DNA from: Helicobacter cetorum MIT 00-7128
GTDB lineage: Bacteria; Campylobacterota; Campylobacteria; Campylobacterales; Helicobacteraceae
Assembly: GCF_000259255.1 (NCBI RefSeq)
Contig: NC_017737.1
Span: 1,488,001-1,552,000 of the forward strand
Direction of reading: 5' to 3'
DNA: 64,000 bases
Position numbers and translations under genes: made by a program. Position 1 is the stretch's first letter. Each line of letters opens with the position of its first letter. Under the pieces are notes generated by a model. It was given only the letters and a program-made list of their open reading frames with translations, was not told the origin of the DNA and made no database searches. Positions 21,530 through 30,720 of the stretch are shown piece after piece.

Positions 21530-22837
21530 CTAGGTTTTCAATTCATTAATAATTTCTACTAAACTACTAATTGCTTTTTCAATTTCTCTGTGCGTGATGA
21601 TGTAAGGGGGCATAAGATAAATCGTATTATTCAAGGGGCGTAATAACAAGCCTTTGGTTAATGCTTTTTTAAAAATGCTCAAACTCAAACGCTCTGTAGT
21701 TTGAAGGGATACTTCAAAGGCAAAAACCATACCCAAATGCCTTAAATTATACACCACTTGTTGCTTTATCAAATCCTTTAATGCCTCTTCTAGAGTGCTG
21801 AAAATAAATGCGCTTAAAGCTTGGTTTTTTTCAATAATATTTTCTTTTTCAAAAATATCTAGTGTAGCATTTGCACACGCACACGCTAGGGCATTTCCTG
21901 TATAACTATGCGAATGCAAAAACGCTTTATTTTCTTCATAGGGAGCATAAAATTTATTATAAATTTCATCATGAGTTAGTAGCACACTTAAAGGCAAATA
22001 CCCCCCACTAATCCCCTTAGACAAACATAAAAAATCAGGTTTAATTTTACATTGCTCATAAGCAAACATGGTCCCTGTGCGTCCAAATCCTGTGGCGATT
22101 TCATCAAAAATAATATGAATCTTTTTTTCCTTACACAATAAAACGGCTTGCTCCAAATACTTTGTGCTATAAATATGCATATTTCCTGCACATTGTAAAA
22201 GTGGCTCTACAATAAAAGCACAAATTTCTTTAGCATGCCCATCTAATAAATGCTTTAAAGCATTCAAGCAATCTTGTATCTCGTTGTCATTTTTAGGCAC
22301 GGGTGTGATGAGATTATTGAGCAATAAAGGGGTGTAAGTATCTTTATAAAGTTTCACATCACCCACGCTCAATGCTCCCAAAGTCTCGCCATGATAGGAA
22401 TTAGAGAGCGATAAAAAAAGCTTTTTTTGATGCGTTTTATTCTCTAAAAAATGAGCGTGGTAGCTCATTTTTAAAGCGATTTCAATACAAGATGAGCCAT
22501 TATCTGCATAAAAACATTTATCCAATTGCGTGAGTTTGCATAATCTTTGAGAAAGTGTAATGATAGGCTTGTGGCTAAAAGATGCAAGCAAAACATGCTC
22601 TAAGCTATCAATTTGATTTTTAAGTTGCTCGCTAATATAAGCGTTATTGTGTCCAAAGAGATTCACCCACCATGAGCTGATTAAATCCATATAGGCGTTA
22701 TTGTTAAAATCATAGAGATAAATTCCTTTAGCCTTTTTAATAGGGATAATAGGAAAATTTTGATGCTCTTGCATTTGTGAACAAGGATGCCAAATATGTT
22801 TTAAATCTAAAGTGGCTAGATTTTCTTGAAAATTCAT
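21530..22837 (-). CDS. bioA: Adenosylmethionine-8-amino-7-oxononanoate transaminase
   Basis: A 435-residue PLP enzyme of biotin synthesis that forms diaminopelargonic acid using SAM as amino donor. HIWHPCSQM is the BioA N-terminal motif, [13 protein letters not shown] holds the PLP-contacting aspartate, and the Schiff-base lysine is in [14 protein letters not shown]. It is a single gene, divergent from the PpiD-like gene. Confidence 0.95.
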   Translation of the reverse strand: MNFQENLATLDLKHIWHPCSQMQEHQNFPIIPIKKAKGIYLYDFNNNAYMDLISSWWVNLFGHNNAYISEQLKNQIDSLEHVLLASFSHKPIITLSQRLCKLTQLDKCFYADNGSSCIEIALKMSYHAHFLENKTHQKKLFLSLSNSYHGETLGALSVGDVKLYKDTYTPLLLNNLITPVPKNDNEIQDCLNALKHLLDGHAKEICAFIVEPLLQCAGNMHIYSTKYLEQAVLLCKEKKIHIIFDEIATGFGRTGTMFAYEQCKIKPDFLCLSKGISGGYLPLSVLLTHDEIYNKFYAPYEENKAFLHSHSYTGNALACACANATLDIFEKENIIEKNQALSAFIFSTLEEALKDLIKQQVVYNLRHLGMVFAFEVSLQTTERLSLSIFKKALTKGLLLRPLNNTIYLMPPYIITHREIEKAISSLVEIINELKT

Positions 22838-22981
22838 GTTAAAAACTCTTTGTAATAAGGATAATTTTAATAACCTTTGGTTAAAATAAGGCTATTTGAT
22901 TTTACACAAGGTTTATTAAGCCTAACATTAAATACCGAAATTAAAAAATTAATCTTTGATTTTAAAGGAATTAGGGTTCTT

Positions 22982-24445
22982 ATGATTGAATGGATGCAAA
23001 AGCATAAAAAATATTTAGTAATTACTATATGGATAAGCACGATTGCTTTCATCTCAGCAGGTATGATAGGTTGGGGGCAGTATAGTTTTTCTTTTCATGG
23101 CAGTAGTGTGGCTAAAGTAGGCGATATTGAAATTTCACAAATTGAGTTAGCCCAAGAATACCGCCGTCTTAAAGATGCTTATGCAGAGTCTATCCCTAAT
23201 TTTAAAGAGCTAACAGAAGAGCAGATTAAGGCTATGCACTTAGAAAATAGCGCATTGAATATGCTTATCAATCAAGCGTTATTAAGGAATTTTGCCCTAG
23301 ATTTAGGGCTTAGTGTTAGTAAAAGAGAAATTGCTGAAGAAATCAAAAAAACAAGTGTTTTTCAAAAAGATGGTGTCTTTGATGAAAAGCTTTATAAAGA
23401 AGTTTTGCAAGCAAATAATTATCGCCCTAAACTCTTTGAAGAAAGTGTAAAAAAATCCCTAATCTTGCAAAAAATTGGCGCCCTATTCCCTAAAACCACT
23501 ACTCCCTTAGAGCAATCTAGCTTATCACTTTGGGCAAAACTACAAGATAAAGTAGAAATTCTTATCTTGCACCCCAAAGATGTCAAAATCTCTCTTAGTG
23601 AAGATGAGATGAAACAATATTACGAAAAACACAAAAAGGATTTTAAAAAACCCACTAGCTTTGAAGTGCGCTCTTTATATATAGATTCTAGCCTAGAAAA
23701 CCCTAGTTTAAAAGAACTAGAAGAGTATTACAATAAAAATAAGGCATCTTATTTGGACAAAGAGGGAAAACTAGAAGGTTTTAAAAAGATTCAAGAACAA
23801 GTTAAGCATGATTTGAGCCTACAAATTGCTAACGAAAAAGCCTTAAAGAGCTACATTGCCCTAAAAAAAGGGCATCAAGAAAATTACACCACACAAAAAT
23901 TTGAGGAAAATAACTCCCCTTTTACAACAGAGACCACTCACAAGCTAGACAAACTCAAGCCTCTTGAAATTTTAAAACCTGAACCCTTTAAAGATGGCTT
24001 TGTGGTTGTGCAACTTATCTCCAAAACCAAAGATGAGCTACAGAATTTTGACGAAGCTAAAAAGACTTTGATTGCTCGCTTAAGCCAAGAAAAAACTCTA
24101 AACGCATTGCAAGCTTTAGCCAAAGAAAAATTAAAAACCTTTAAAGGTAAAGATATTGGTTATATTAGTTCAGGTTTTAAGGGCACTATTCTTGAGCTTA
24201 ATACAGAGGAAAGCTCCAAATTTGTTGAATCCCTACTAAATCGCCAAGAAAAAAGTGGTTTTATAAACATTAATAACAAAGTTGTTTTGTATAAAATCAC
24301 TCAGCAAAATTTTAATCACGCTCTTAGTGCTGAAGAAAATCAGTTTTTGGAGCGCTTTATTGGCAACATGAAAACCAATTCATTTGATAATGCCTTAATA
24401 GAAGCGCTTAAAAAGCGTTATAAAATTGTCAAATACATTCAATAA
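22982..24445 (+). CDS. PpiD/SurA-like periplasmic chaperone
   Basis: A 487-residue membrane-anchored protein. The ATG at 22982 is chosen because it puts the short cytoplasmic stretch MIEWMQKHKKYL directly before a single membrane segment (VITIWISTIAFISAGMIGWG), as in PpiD. The next region, about 40-160, is SurA-N-like, with repeated helices rich in Glu and Lys. A parvulin-like domain may lie around 250-370 but is poorly conserved. The role is probably folding of outer-membrane or secreted proteins, which suits a genome with many Hops. It is followed by ftsA after 30 bases. Confidence 0.75.
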   Translation: MIEWMQKHKKYLVITIWISTIAFISAGMIGWGQYSFSFHGSSVAKVGDIEISQIELAQEYRRLKDAYAESIPNFKELTEEQIKAMHLENSALNMLINQALLRNFALDLGLSVSKREIAEEIKKTSVFQKDGVFDEKLYKEVLQANNYRPKLFEESVKKSLILQKIGALFPKTTTPLEQSSLSLWAKLQDKVEILILHPKDVKISLSEDEMKQYYEKHKKDFKKPTSFEVRSLYIDSSLENPSLKELEEYYNKNKASYLDKEGKLEGFKKIQEQVKHDLSLQIANEKALKSYIALKKGHQENYTTQKFEENNSPFTTETTHKLDKLKPLEILKPEPFKDGFVVVQLISKTKDELQNFDEAKKTLIARLSQEKTLNALQALAKEKLKTFKGKDIGYISSGFKGTILELNTEESSKFVESLLNRQEKSGFININNKVVLYKITQQNFNHALSAEENQFLERFIGNMKTNSFDNALIEALKKRYKIVKYIQ

Positions 24446-24475
24446 ATTATGAAAAATCTATACAAGGAAGTCTAA

Positions 24476-25945
24476 ATGGAACATAAAGAAATCATTTTAG
24501 GGGTTGATATTGGTTCTAGAAAGGTTTGTGCTATAGTTGCAGAGCTTAGAGATGGGACTTTACGCATTATTGGCACTGCTCATCAAGACTCTAAGGGTAT
24601 TAAACGAGGGCGCATTAATAGCCTTTCGCATGCCTCTAGTGTTATCAAAGAGGTTATTGATAATGCTAAAAAAATGGCTGGGTTAAGCACTTATGATGCT
24701 CCCAATCATTCTTCCTTATCTTTTGAAGAATCCCCTTATAGCTCTATTAGAAAAACTAAAGCTATTGTCTCATTTTCTGGGGCTTATGCAGAAAACACTA
24801 ATAGTGCTGGAGCAGCAAGCACCAAAGATAATGTTGTTACCATAGATGACATTAATCGTGCTATTAAGAATGCTTGTGCTAAGGCTAGTTTGGATACTAA
24901 TAAGCGTATTTTGCACGCTCTCCCCTATCGCTTTACCTTGGATAGACAAGATGTCAATGACCCCTTAGGCATGAGTGGGACTCGCCTAGAAGTCTTTGTG
25001 CATATTGTTTATACAGACAACAACAATGTTGAAAACTTAGAAAAAATTATGATTCAACCGGATGTGGAAGTTGAAAATATGGTGCTTAATTCCTATGCTG
25101 CCTCTATTGCCACACTATCTAATGATGAAAAAGAATTTGGTGTAGCTTGTATTGATATGGGCGGAGAGACTTGTAATCTTATGATATATAGTGGCGATTC
25201 TATGCGTTATAATCAGTATATTCCTGTTGGCTCACACCACTTAACCACTGATTTATCCCATATGCTTAACACTCCTTTTCCTCACGCTGAAGAGTTAAAA
25301 ATCAAGTATGGCGATTTATCTGAAAGTGAAGAAGAATCTACCCAAGGAATCCAAATCCCTACAACCGGCTCAGATGGCAAAGAAAGTCATGTAGTGCCTC
25401 TTAATGAAGTGCAACGCATTATGAAAGAAAGAGCCTTAGAAACTTTTAGAATCATTCATATGGCGATTCAAGATAGCGGACTACAAGAGCATTTGGGCGG
25501 AGGCGTTGTCTTAACAGGTGGAATGACTATGATGAAAGGCATTAAAGAATTGGCTAAAGCTTATTTTGACGGCTTTCCTAAAACTTGTCCTGTGCGCTTA
25601 GCTACTCCCTCAGAACAATATAACATTATGGGTATGTTTGAAGATTTAAAAGACCCTCGTTTTTCAGTGGCTGTTGGTTTGATTTTATATAAAGCAGGGG
25701 GGCATACCAACTATGAGCAAGACTCAAAGGGTATTATTCGCTACCATGAAAACAGCGATTGCATTAAAAAACCTAACACAAATCCATTCCCAACCCCTCA
25801 AGAAGAGCCATCATTCATAGGAAGAGATTTAAGCGATTTGCAAGCGCCTATAACACCCAAAGACAACAAACCATTTCTCGCAAATCCCACTCAAAAAAAG
25901 GGGCTTTTTAAGACTTTTCTTGATAAATTCTCTACCATGTTTTAA
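24476..25945 (+). CDS. ftsA: Cell division protein FtsA
   Basis: A 489-residue actin-like protein that tethers FtsZ to the membrane. ILGVDIGSRKVCAIVAE is the phosphate-1 motif, GVACIDMGGETCNLMIY phosphate-2, and GGVVLTGGMTMMKGI the adenosine motif. A variable linker leads to a C-terminal amphipathic tail, KKGLFKTFLDKFSTMF, the membrane anchor. AAGGAAGTCTAA precedes the ATG. A terminator-like hairpin separates it from ftsZ. Confidence 0.97.
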   Translation: MEHKEIILGVDIGSRKVCAIVAELRDGTLRIIGTAHQDSKGIKRGRINSLSHASSVIKEVIDNAKKMAGLSTYDAPNHSSLSFEESPYSSIRKTKAIVSFSGAYAENTNSAGAASTKDNVVTIDDINRAIKNACAKASLDTNKRILHALPYRFTLDRQDVNDPLGMSGTRLEVFVHIVYTDNNNVENLEKIMIQPDVEVENMVLNSYAASIATLSNDEKEFGVACIDMGGETCNLMIYSGDSMRYNQYIPVGSHHLTTDLSHMLNTPFPHAEELKIKYGDLSESEEESTQGIQIPTTGSDGKESHVVPLNEVQRIMKERALETFRIIHMAIQDSGLQEHLGGGVVLTGGMTMMKGIKELAKAYFDGFPKTCPVRLATPSEQYNIMGMFEDLKDPRFSVAVGLILYKAGGHTNYEQDSKGIIRYHENSDCIKKPNTNPFPTPQEEPSFIGRDLSDLQAPITPKDNKPFLANPTQKKGLFKTFLDKFSTMF

Positions 25946-25955
25946 CCAAAATAAA

Positions 25956-25980
25956 ATCCCTTTAATCCTAAGGGGTTTTT
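25956..25980 (+). terminator. Terminator after ftsA
   Basis: A CCCTT/AAGGG stem with a seven-base loop is followed by a T-run. It lies 11 bases beyond the ftsA stop. Confidence 0.65.
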
Positions 25981-26331
25981 ATGTATTACAAAATTTTAAT
26001 TGATTAAATGTCTCTTGATTTTCTAAAAAATAAATCATCTTTTAATTAAAACGATTTTTGTAATTTTTAAACAATATTTTGCAATAACAAGAGATTAATC
26101 GCTAACCTAAGTAATTATTTTTAAAAAGACAATTAACAATGACATTCCAATTACAAAATGGAGTATCTTAAAGAAGCAGATGAAATCTCGGTAAAATTTT
26201 AGCATAGATATATTAGAAAATAAATTAAATAATTTTTATAGTTATAATATACATTATTTGATTTAAATGATAAACAAAAATAACAAGGTCAAAAGACCTA
26301 ATTTTCAATATCAAAATACCATGAAAGATGT
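25981..26331. other. ftsA-ftsZ intergenic region, no gene seen
   Basis: About 350 bases of very AT-rich DNA. Only frames of 10-14 codons occur. A small hairpin, AGGTC-aaaa-GACCT, lies at 26286-26299 shortly before the ftsZ -10 box. It could be a leader or operator element, but nothing further supports that. Confidence 0.5.
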
Positions 26332-26337
26332 TATAAT
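26332..26337 (+). promoter_or_regulatory. Probable -10 box of ftsZ
   Basis: A perfect TATAAT about 65 bases before the ftsZ start. Helicobacter sigma-80 promoters rely mainly on this element, and no clear -35 is seen. Confidence 0.6.
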
Positions 26338-26401
26338 ATTCACAACACTCAATTGCCAATAGCAAATAAAACTTTTGGCAAATTATTTAAAGGGAATGGC
26401 T

Positions 26402-27559
26402 ATGATTCATGAGGTAGGAGTCGAAGAAAAAAATATCGGTCAAGCAGAAATTCAAGAAATAAACGACTCTCATCATAAAGGGGCTAAAATTGTCGTGTTT
26501 GGTGTAGGGGGTGGTGGCTCTAACATGATTAAACATCTCATTGAAACTAACATGCACCAAAGCGTTATCCCCATTGCAACCAACACTGATGAGCAACACC
26601 TTAAAAACAACCCTGCATCTATTAAAATCCGCTTAGGTAAAGAAACAACAGGTGGTTTGGGCGCAGGCACAAATTCTGAAGTGGGTAAAGCTGCTGCTGA
26701 AGAGAGTGCTGAGGAGATTAGAGAATTGGTTAAGGGGGCTAATTTAGTCATTGTTTCTACTGGACTTGGTGGAGGCACAGGAACAGGAGCTGCTCCTGTA
26801 ATTGCTAGAATTGCCAAAGAGGCTGAGGCGCTTACTGTTGCTGTAGTTACTAAACCTTTTAAGCATGAGGGAAGTAAAAGAAAAAAGAGAGCCGAAGAGG
26901 GATTAGAGGAATTAAAGAAAGTCAGTGATTCTATTGTAGTCATTCCTAATGAAAATCTACGCTCTACAATGAAAAGAACTGCCGGTTTTAATGAGTGCCT
27001 TAGAGAAGTAGATGAAGTGCTAGTAAGGGCTGTTAGCGGGATTTCTGGTGTCATTACTCAAGAGGGCAATATCAATGTAGATTTTGCTGACTTAAAAACC
27101 ATTTTTGGTTTTAAAGGATTTGCCCTTATGGGAATTGGCGAGGCTACAGGAGAAAATTCTGCTGCTACTGCAGTAGAGAATGCTATCCAGTCCCCCCTAC
27201 TTGATGATGTGTCTATTGATGGAGCTATGGGTGTTATTGCTTGTTTTGAGCACCATGAAAATTATCCTGCATCTATGCTTTGGGAGGCTATTGATATTAT
27301 TTCTGAGCGTGTTCATCCTGATGCAGAAACTAAGTTTGGCGACCTTACTAGAAATGATATTCCCGTGGATCAAGTGCGTGTAACTATTATTGCTACAGGT
27401 TCTGAAAATTCTAAAGATGAAGTGGATATAGGGGAGATTGCTACCGCTTCTCAAACCATTTTAAAACAATTAAGAAAAGTGGGTAATGGAGAATATATCC
27501 ACATTCCTACTGAAGAAGAGTTGGAGAAACCTACTTGCATAAGAATCCAGCAAGATTGA
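26402..27559 (+). CDS. ftsZ: Cell division protein FtsZ
   Basis: The tubulin-like GTPase that forms the division ring. IVVFGVGGGGSNMI is the N-terminal nucleotide-binding loop and GLGGGTGTGAAPV the tubulin signature. The T7 synergy-loop region includes NVDFADLKTI with the catalytic aspartate. I chose the ATG at 26402: AAAGGGA lies 6-8 bases upstream and the resulting 385 residues match the known length in H. pylori as I recall it. The ATG at 26396 sits too close to the ribosome-binding site. Confidence 0.97.
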   Translation: MIHEVGVEEKNIGQAEIQEINDSHHKGAKIVVFGVGGGGSNMIKHLIETNMHQSVIPIATNTDEQHLKNNPASIKIRLGKETTGGLGAGTNSEVGKAAAEESAEEIRELVKGANLVIVSTGLGGGTGTGAAPVIARIAKEAEALTVAVVTKPFKHEGSKRKKRAEEGLEELKKVSDSIVVIPNENLRSTMKRTAGFNECLREVDEVLVRAVSGISGVITQEGNINVDFADLKTIFGFKGFALMGIGEATGENSAATAVENAIQSPLLDDVSIDGAMGVIACFEHHENYPASMLWEAIDIISERVHPDAETKFGDLTRNDIPVDQVRVTIIATGSENSKDEVDIGEIATASQTILKQLRKVGNGEYIHIPTEEELEKPTCIRIQQD

Positions 27560-27562
27560 TTT

Positions 27563-27583
27563 AAGAAGGTTTTCTTCTTTTTT
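27563..27583 (+). terminator. Terminator after ftsZ
   Basis: AGAAG-gtttt-CTTCT followed by five T residues, immediately after the ftsZ stop. Confidence 0.6.
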
Positions 27584-28779
27584 AGCTCAATTTTACCCCA
27601 TCAAGATTGCCATTCTTTTACGAAATAGCACCAAGTAACTTTCTATAAAATTTAAGAACTAGATTGTTTTTATTCCATTAAATGTCAACCATTAAATGTC
27701 AATAAGCTTTATTTGATTATTTTAGAGAGAGTTATTTCTTCAAATAAGCAAGATTAAGTTAACAATCTTATCTCTTAATTATATTAGAGACATTTTTCAC
27801 AATCAATGCCATACGCCAATCAAACACCAACCAACGCTACCAAAAGAATATGCTTAAAATTTCTACTCTAAAAACTATCAAATTTTTTATGCGAAAAATA
27901 TCACTCCTTATAGTAAAAAGTCTATTCTTGTTAGATATTGACATTTTTTAATCATATAAAAAATCTATTTTTATAGGCTAAAAAGACTATCTTCCACAAT
28001 AACTAAAGACTTAGTTCTAATTAAATATCCATATTCAATAATATTCTTAATAAAAAGATTTAATTTATTTTCCTTATGGTTCTTTTATTGACCTTTTATT
28101 TTTAAAAAAGATTAAAAGTTGAGATTTCTTTTGATTACAAAACTCATTTTCTTAAGGGGGATTTTTTAATAGCTTATGCCTTGCTTTTTTCTGAATAAAA
28201 GTGTGTTTAGCATTTTTAAAAGTTAAGTGTTAGCCTATTTATTTTTATCCTTATCTTCTTATAGTTCTTAAGGATAGCAAAAAGCATTAGATATGCTTTT
28301 GAGATTTTAAAAACTTAAAAATACCTACCTCAAATGCTACAAGGTTTATTGTTTAACACCTTAGAATATTAGGTTATTTTTGTTGGTTTTATCATCAGCG
28401 CTTAATCAAAACAAAGTCTAACCCTTCATATTTTTTAATATATTTTTTATTTAAGATTTATATCAACAAATCATTTATTGTATATTTTTAAAAAATTAAA
28501 TATTATTATTGCTATACAATAAAACTAAAAAAACAATTATAAAACATTTAATATTTTTACACAATCTATATAAATAAGCATAAACACCAATAATACAGCC
28601 AAGCAATCTGCTTTTACAAAAATCAAAGATTGAGCGAGTAATCAAACACTTTTTCTAAAGCTTTCATTAAAGACATCATATCAAAAAATTAAGAATAAAC
28701 TATCAAAGGTAATAAAAAATATCCTAAAATCTATTCAATAGCTATAATAAACCTTTTGCTTATTTTAATAGGGTTAAAA
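27584..28779. other. 1.2-kb AT-rich gene desert
   Basis: No frame of useful length occurs on either strand in nearly 1200 bases, which is exceptional in such a compact genome. Visible structure: a 14-base direct repeat (CCATTAAATGTCAA, two copies in tandem, 27675-27702) and two adjacent hairpins near 28246-28300. It may be decayed coding DNA or hold a small RNA; I recognise no known RNA. Confidence 0.6.
28246..28300. other. Pair of adjacent hairpins in the gene desert
   Basis: The first stem is TATCCTTA/TAAGGATA with a 15-base loop (28246-28276). The second is AAAAGCAT/ATGCTTTT with a 5-base loop (28280-28300). Both stems are perfect. They could be part of a structured RNA or terminators of a lost transcript. 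Confidence 0.35.
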
Positions 28780-29250
28780 TCACTCTATAATGGGGTTTCT
28801 TGCTATCCATTTATCTAAATTCTCTCTTTCTAAATCATTCAATTTGGGGCGCATAATCTCTAATAATTCATACACACTCTTCTTATCTTCTATGCCAGGA
28901 AACCATTCATCTAGCATAACTCTACCTAGTGAGCCCGTCTTTAATACTGCCATATAGAGATAATCCACACAAGCTCTTGGGTGGTCTGCAATATAAGTGG
29001 GGGAGTTTTTAGGGTAATAACCCATTTTATTTAATCTCTCTGTGCCATCTATAATGCCTAGATTGCCTAGTAGTTTATTGGTGTTATGAGCTTGCTTTTC
29101 ACCATAGATATAAACCCCCATATCATCAAACGCATTATCTCTTAAAACATAGCTACTATGCCAATCTCCTGTGCCTTGTGGGGAGTGGATATTTAAAGCC
29201 ACAATAGAGCTAACATAGACTTCTTTAGAAGTGGGTGGAATATAGAGCAT
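28780..29250 (-). CDS. Small protein of unknown function
   Basis: A 156-residue soluble protein. The ATG at 29250 is chosen because GGGAG lies about 7 bases upstream; the ORF can be extended six codons further without a better site. Visible conserved-looking segments are NIHSPQGTGDWHSSYVL, the HNTNKLLGNLGI region and ADHPRACVDYLYMAVL, with LGRVMLDEWFP after it. It contains several His, Asp and Glu residues, but no recognised catalytic motif. It lies downstream of a decayed gene, with an inverted repeat between them, so it may be cargo of a former mobile element or half of a two-gene module. I do not recognise the family. Confidence 0.6.
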   Translation of the reverse strand: MLYIPPTSKEVYVSSIVALNIHSPQGTGDWHSSYVLRDNAFDDMGVYIYGEKQAHNTNKLLGNLGIIDGTERLNKMGYYPKNSPTYIADHPRACVDYLYMAVLKTGSLGRVMLDEWFPGIEDKKSVYELLEIMRPKLNDLERENLDKWIARNPIIE

Positions 29251-29259
29251 GCTAAACTC

Positions 29260-29279
29260 CCTAATCAAATTTAATTAGG
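29260..29279. promoter_or_regulatory. Inverted repeat upstream of the unknown gene
   Basis: CCTAAT and ATTAGG, separated by eight A/T-rich bases, lie directly before the ribosome-binding site of the gene starting at 29250. It could be an operator or a short hairpin. Confidence 0.35.
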
Positions 29280-29300
29280 TTCTAGTTTAGCAAAATTTAC

Positions 29301-29619
29301 TTACTTCTTACTATGCTTAGCGATAAAGTCCGCACACACTTTAATATTACTTTGATAGTCTTTAGGGAGCTTGATATTGTGCTTTTTAGCCAAGCTCTCA
29401 GCAAAGCTAATTTGCTTAGGTGTAGCAGGTCTAGTCTCATCATTGTTGGAGCTACTAGCCTTTTTGTTATTTTTCTTAAAGAACTCATGCTCTTTAATAT
29501 ATCTATCCAAAAATGCCTTAACTACTTTATTGTCTTCTTTGTAGTTCTTCAATTTTGGGGTATTTAGCAACGAAAGGCTTTAAAGATTGCTTGCCTATAT
29601 TTTGCCTAACTAGAAATTT
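29301..29619 (-). pseudogene. Decayed gene with a topoisomerase-tail-like C-terminus
   Basis: Two overlapping frames read as one protein. The upstream frame (about 29619-29527) gives GKQSLKPFVAKYPKIEELQ and then stops. The downstream frame (to 29301) gives KVVKAFLDRYIKEHEFF and, after a linker, TPKQISFAESLAKKHNIKLP with VCADFIAKHSKK. Removing one base near 29529 joins them. The last 40 residues resemble the short helical segment often found at the end of plasmid or mobile-element topoisomerases and primases. No ATG is available: the downstream frame has only a TTG at 29570 with no good ribosome-binding site, and the upstream frame begins after a stop. The 5' part seems to be lost. Confidence 0.5.
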
Positions 29620-29691
29620 TTAAAATCAAAAAGGATACTTTTTGGGGGGGTAAAGTTTAGGTAAAAGAAAGGAATATCGCATACCCCAAGC

Positions 29692-30465
29692 TTAATTACT
29701 TGAGATATTCATTTTTTTCATGCAATCCTTATCGTTACTCAATTCACATGCACGCTTTTTGTATTCTTCAGCTTTTTTGCCATCTTTTGGAACACCCAAT
29801 CCATATTGATAGGACTTAGCTAAACCCTCATACGCTTGAGATGAACCCATATCAGCTGCCATTCTATAATACATGATAGCCTTGTCTTGGTCTTCTTCTA
29901 TGCCAAGTTGTTCATTACCATAATAATAAATATCGCCCAAGAGAATATAAGCCTCAGCACTTCCTTTTGAAATAGCTCTTCCAAAGTATTCTGTCGCTCT
30001 AGCATAATCACTCTTAACGCCCATGCCATCCATATACATGATACCTAAATTGATATATGCGTTAGTGTAGCCTTTTTCTGCGGCCGTTCTAAAAAGCTCC
30101 ACAGCTTTTTGCTCATCTTTAGGCACACCCCTACCCTCTTTATACATCACACCCAAATTATTATACCCTCTAGGCACATCATTCTCTACTGCCTTTTTGA
30201 AGTATTCTACTGCTTTTGCATCGCTCTTTACTACACCTCTACCATTTTTATACATAATGCCTAAAAGGACATAGGCAAGCGGTTCATTATGTTCAATAGC
30301 CTCTTCATAGTAGCGGACTGCTTGGATATACTCTCGGTTATCATAAGCCTCTTCCCCTCTATAAACAAAAGTTCCTTTTTCTGCAAGGTGCTTTGCGCTA
30401 AGAGTGCCAAACAACAACGCCCCAACCAAGCAACTTTTTAATACTACCTTGCATACATTTCTCAT
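29692..30465 (-). CDS. HcpX-like secreted Sel1-repeat protein
   Basis: A 257-residue exported protein with a signal peptide ending near ALLFGTLSA. At least five Sel1 repeats follow (about 30-240), with the pattern AVEYFKKAVENDVPRGYNNLGVMYKEGRGV. Unlike classical Helicobacter cysteine-rich proteins, the repeats lack the paired cysteines; only the C-terminal part has two (ACELSNDKDCMKK). AAGGAG lies before the ATG. It sits downstream of ggt on the same strand, the arrangement I recall for HP1117-HP1118 in H. pylori. Sel1 proteins bind partners; the partner is unknown. Confidence 0.8.
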   Translation of the reverse strand: MRNVCKVVLKSCLVGALLFGTLSAKHLAEKGTFVYRGEEAYDNREYIQAVRYYEEAIEHNEPLAYVLLGIMYKNGRGVVKSDAKAVEYFKKAVENDVPRGYNNLGVMYKEGRGVPKDEQKAVELFRTAAEKGYTNAYINLGIMYMDGMGVKSDYARATEYFGRAISKGSAEAYILLGDIYYYGNEQLGIEEDQDKAIMYYRMAADMGSSQAYEGLAKSYQYGLGVPKDGKKAEEYKKRACELSNDKDCMKKMNISSN

Positions 30466-30720
30466 TTACTCTCCTTAATCGTATGACCATTGGTTATCTT
30501 TGAAAAATCTTAAAGTTTAAAGATATAACCTAAACATTCTCCATGTAATTCAATATCGTCTTGTTACAAGAATTTTATAATAATTTCATTAACAATTCAG
30601 TTTAATTTGCCAAAAACACAAGAAATTTTTTAAAAATATCCGAATTATACTAAATAATTACTAACCTCAATCAAATAATGAGGTTAGCATCTTGTTTAAG
30701 ACTAAGAATTATTAATTTTC

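Noticed and set aside
26473-27054. 193-codon minus-strand frame opposite ftsZ
   Set aside because: Ser/Pro/Leu-rich mirror of conserved ftsZ codons, with no start context.
27675-27702. Tandem 14-mer as an attachment site
   Set aside because: Only two adjacent copies, with no integrase or flanking gene to support it.
28176-28226. Sixteen-residue hydrophobic peptide frame in the gene desert, like a type I toxin
   Set aside because: The AAGGGGG upstream is too far from the ATG, and no antisense RNA promoter or known toxin pattern was seen.
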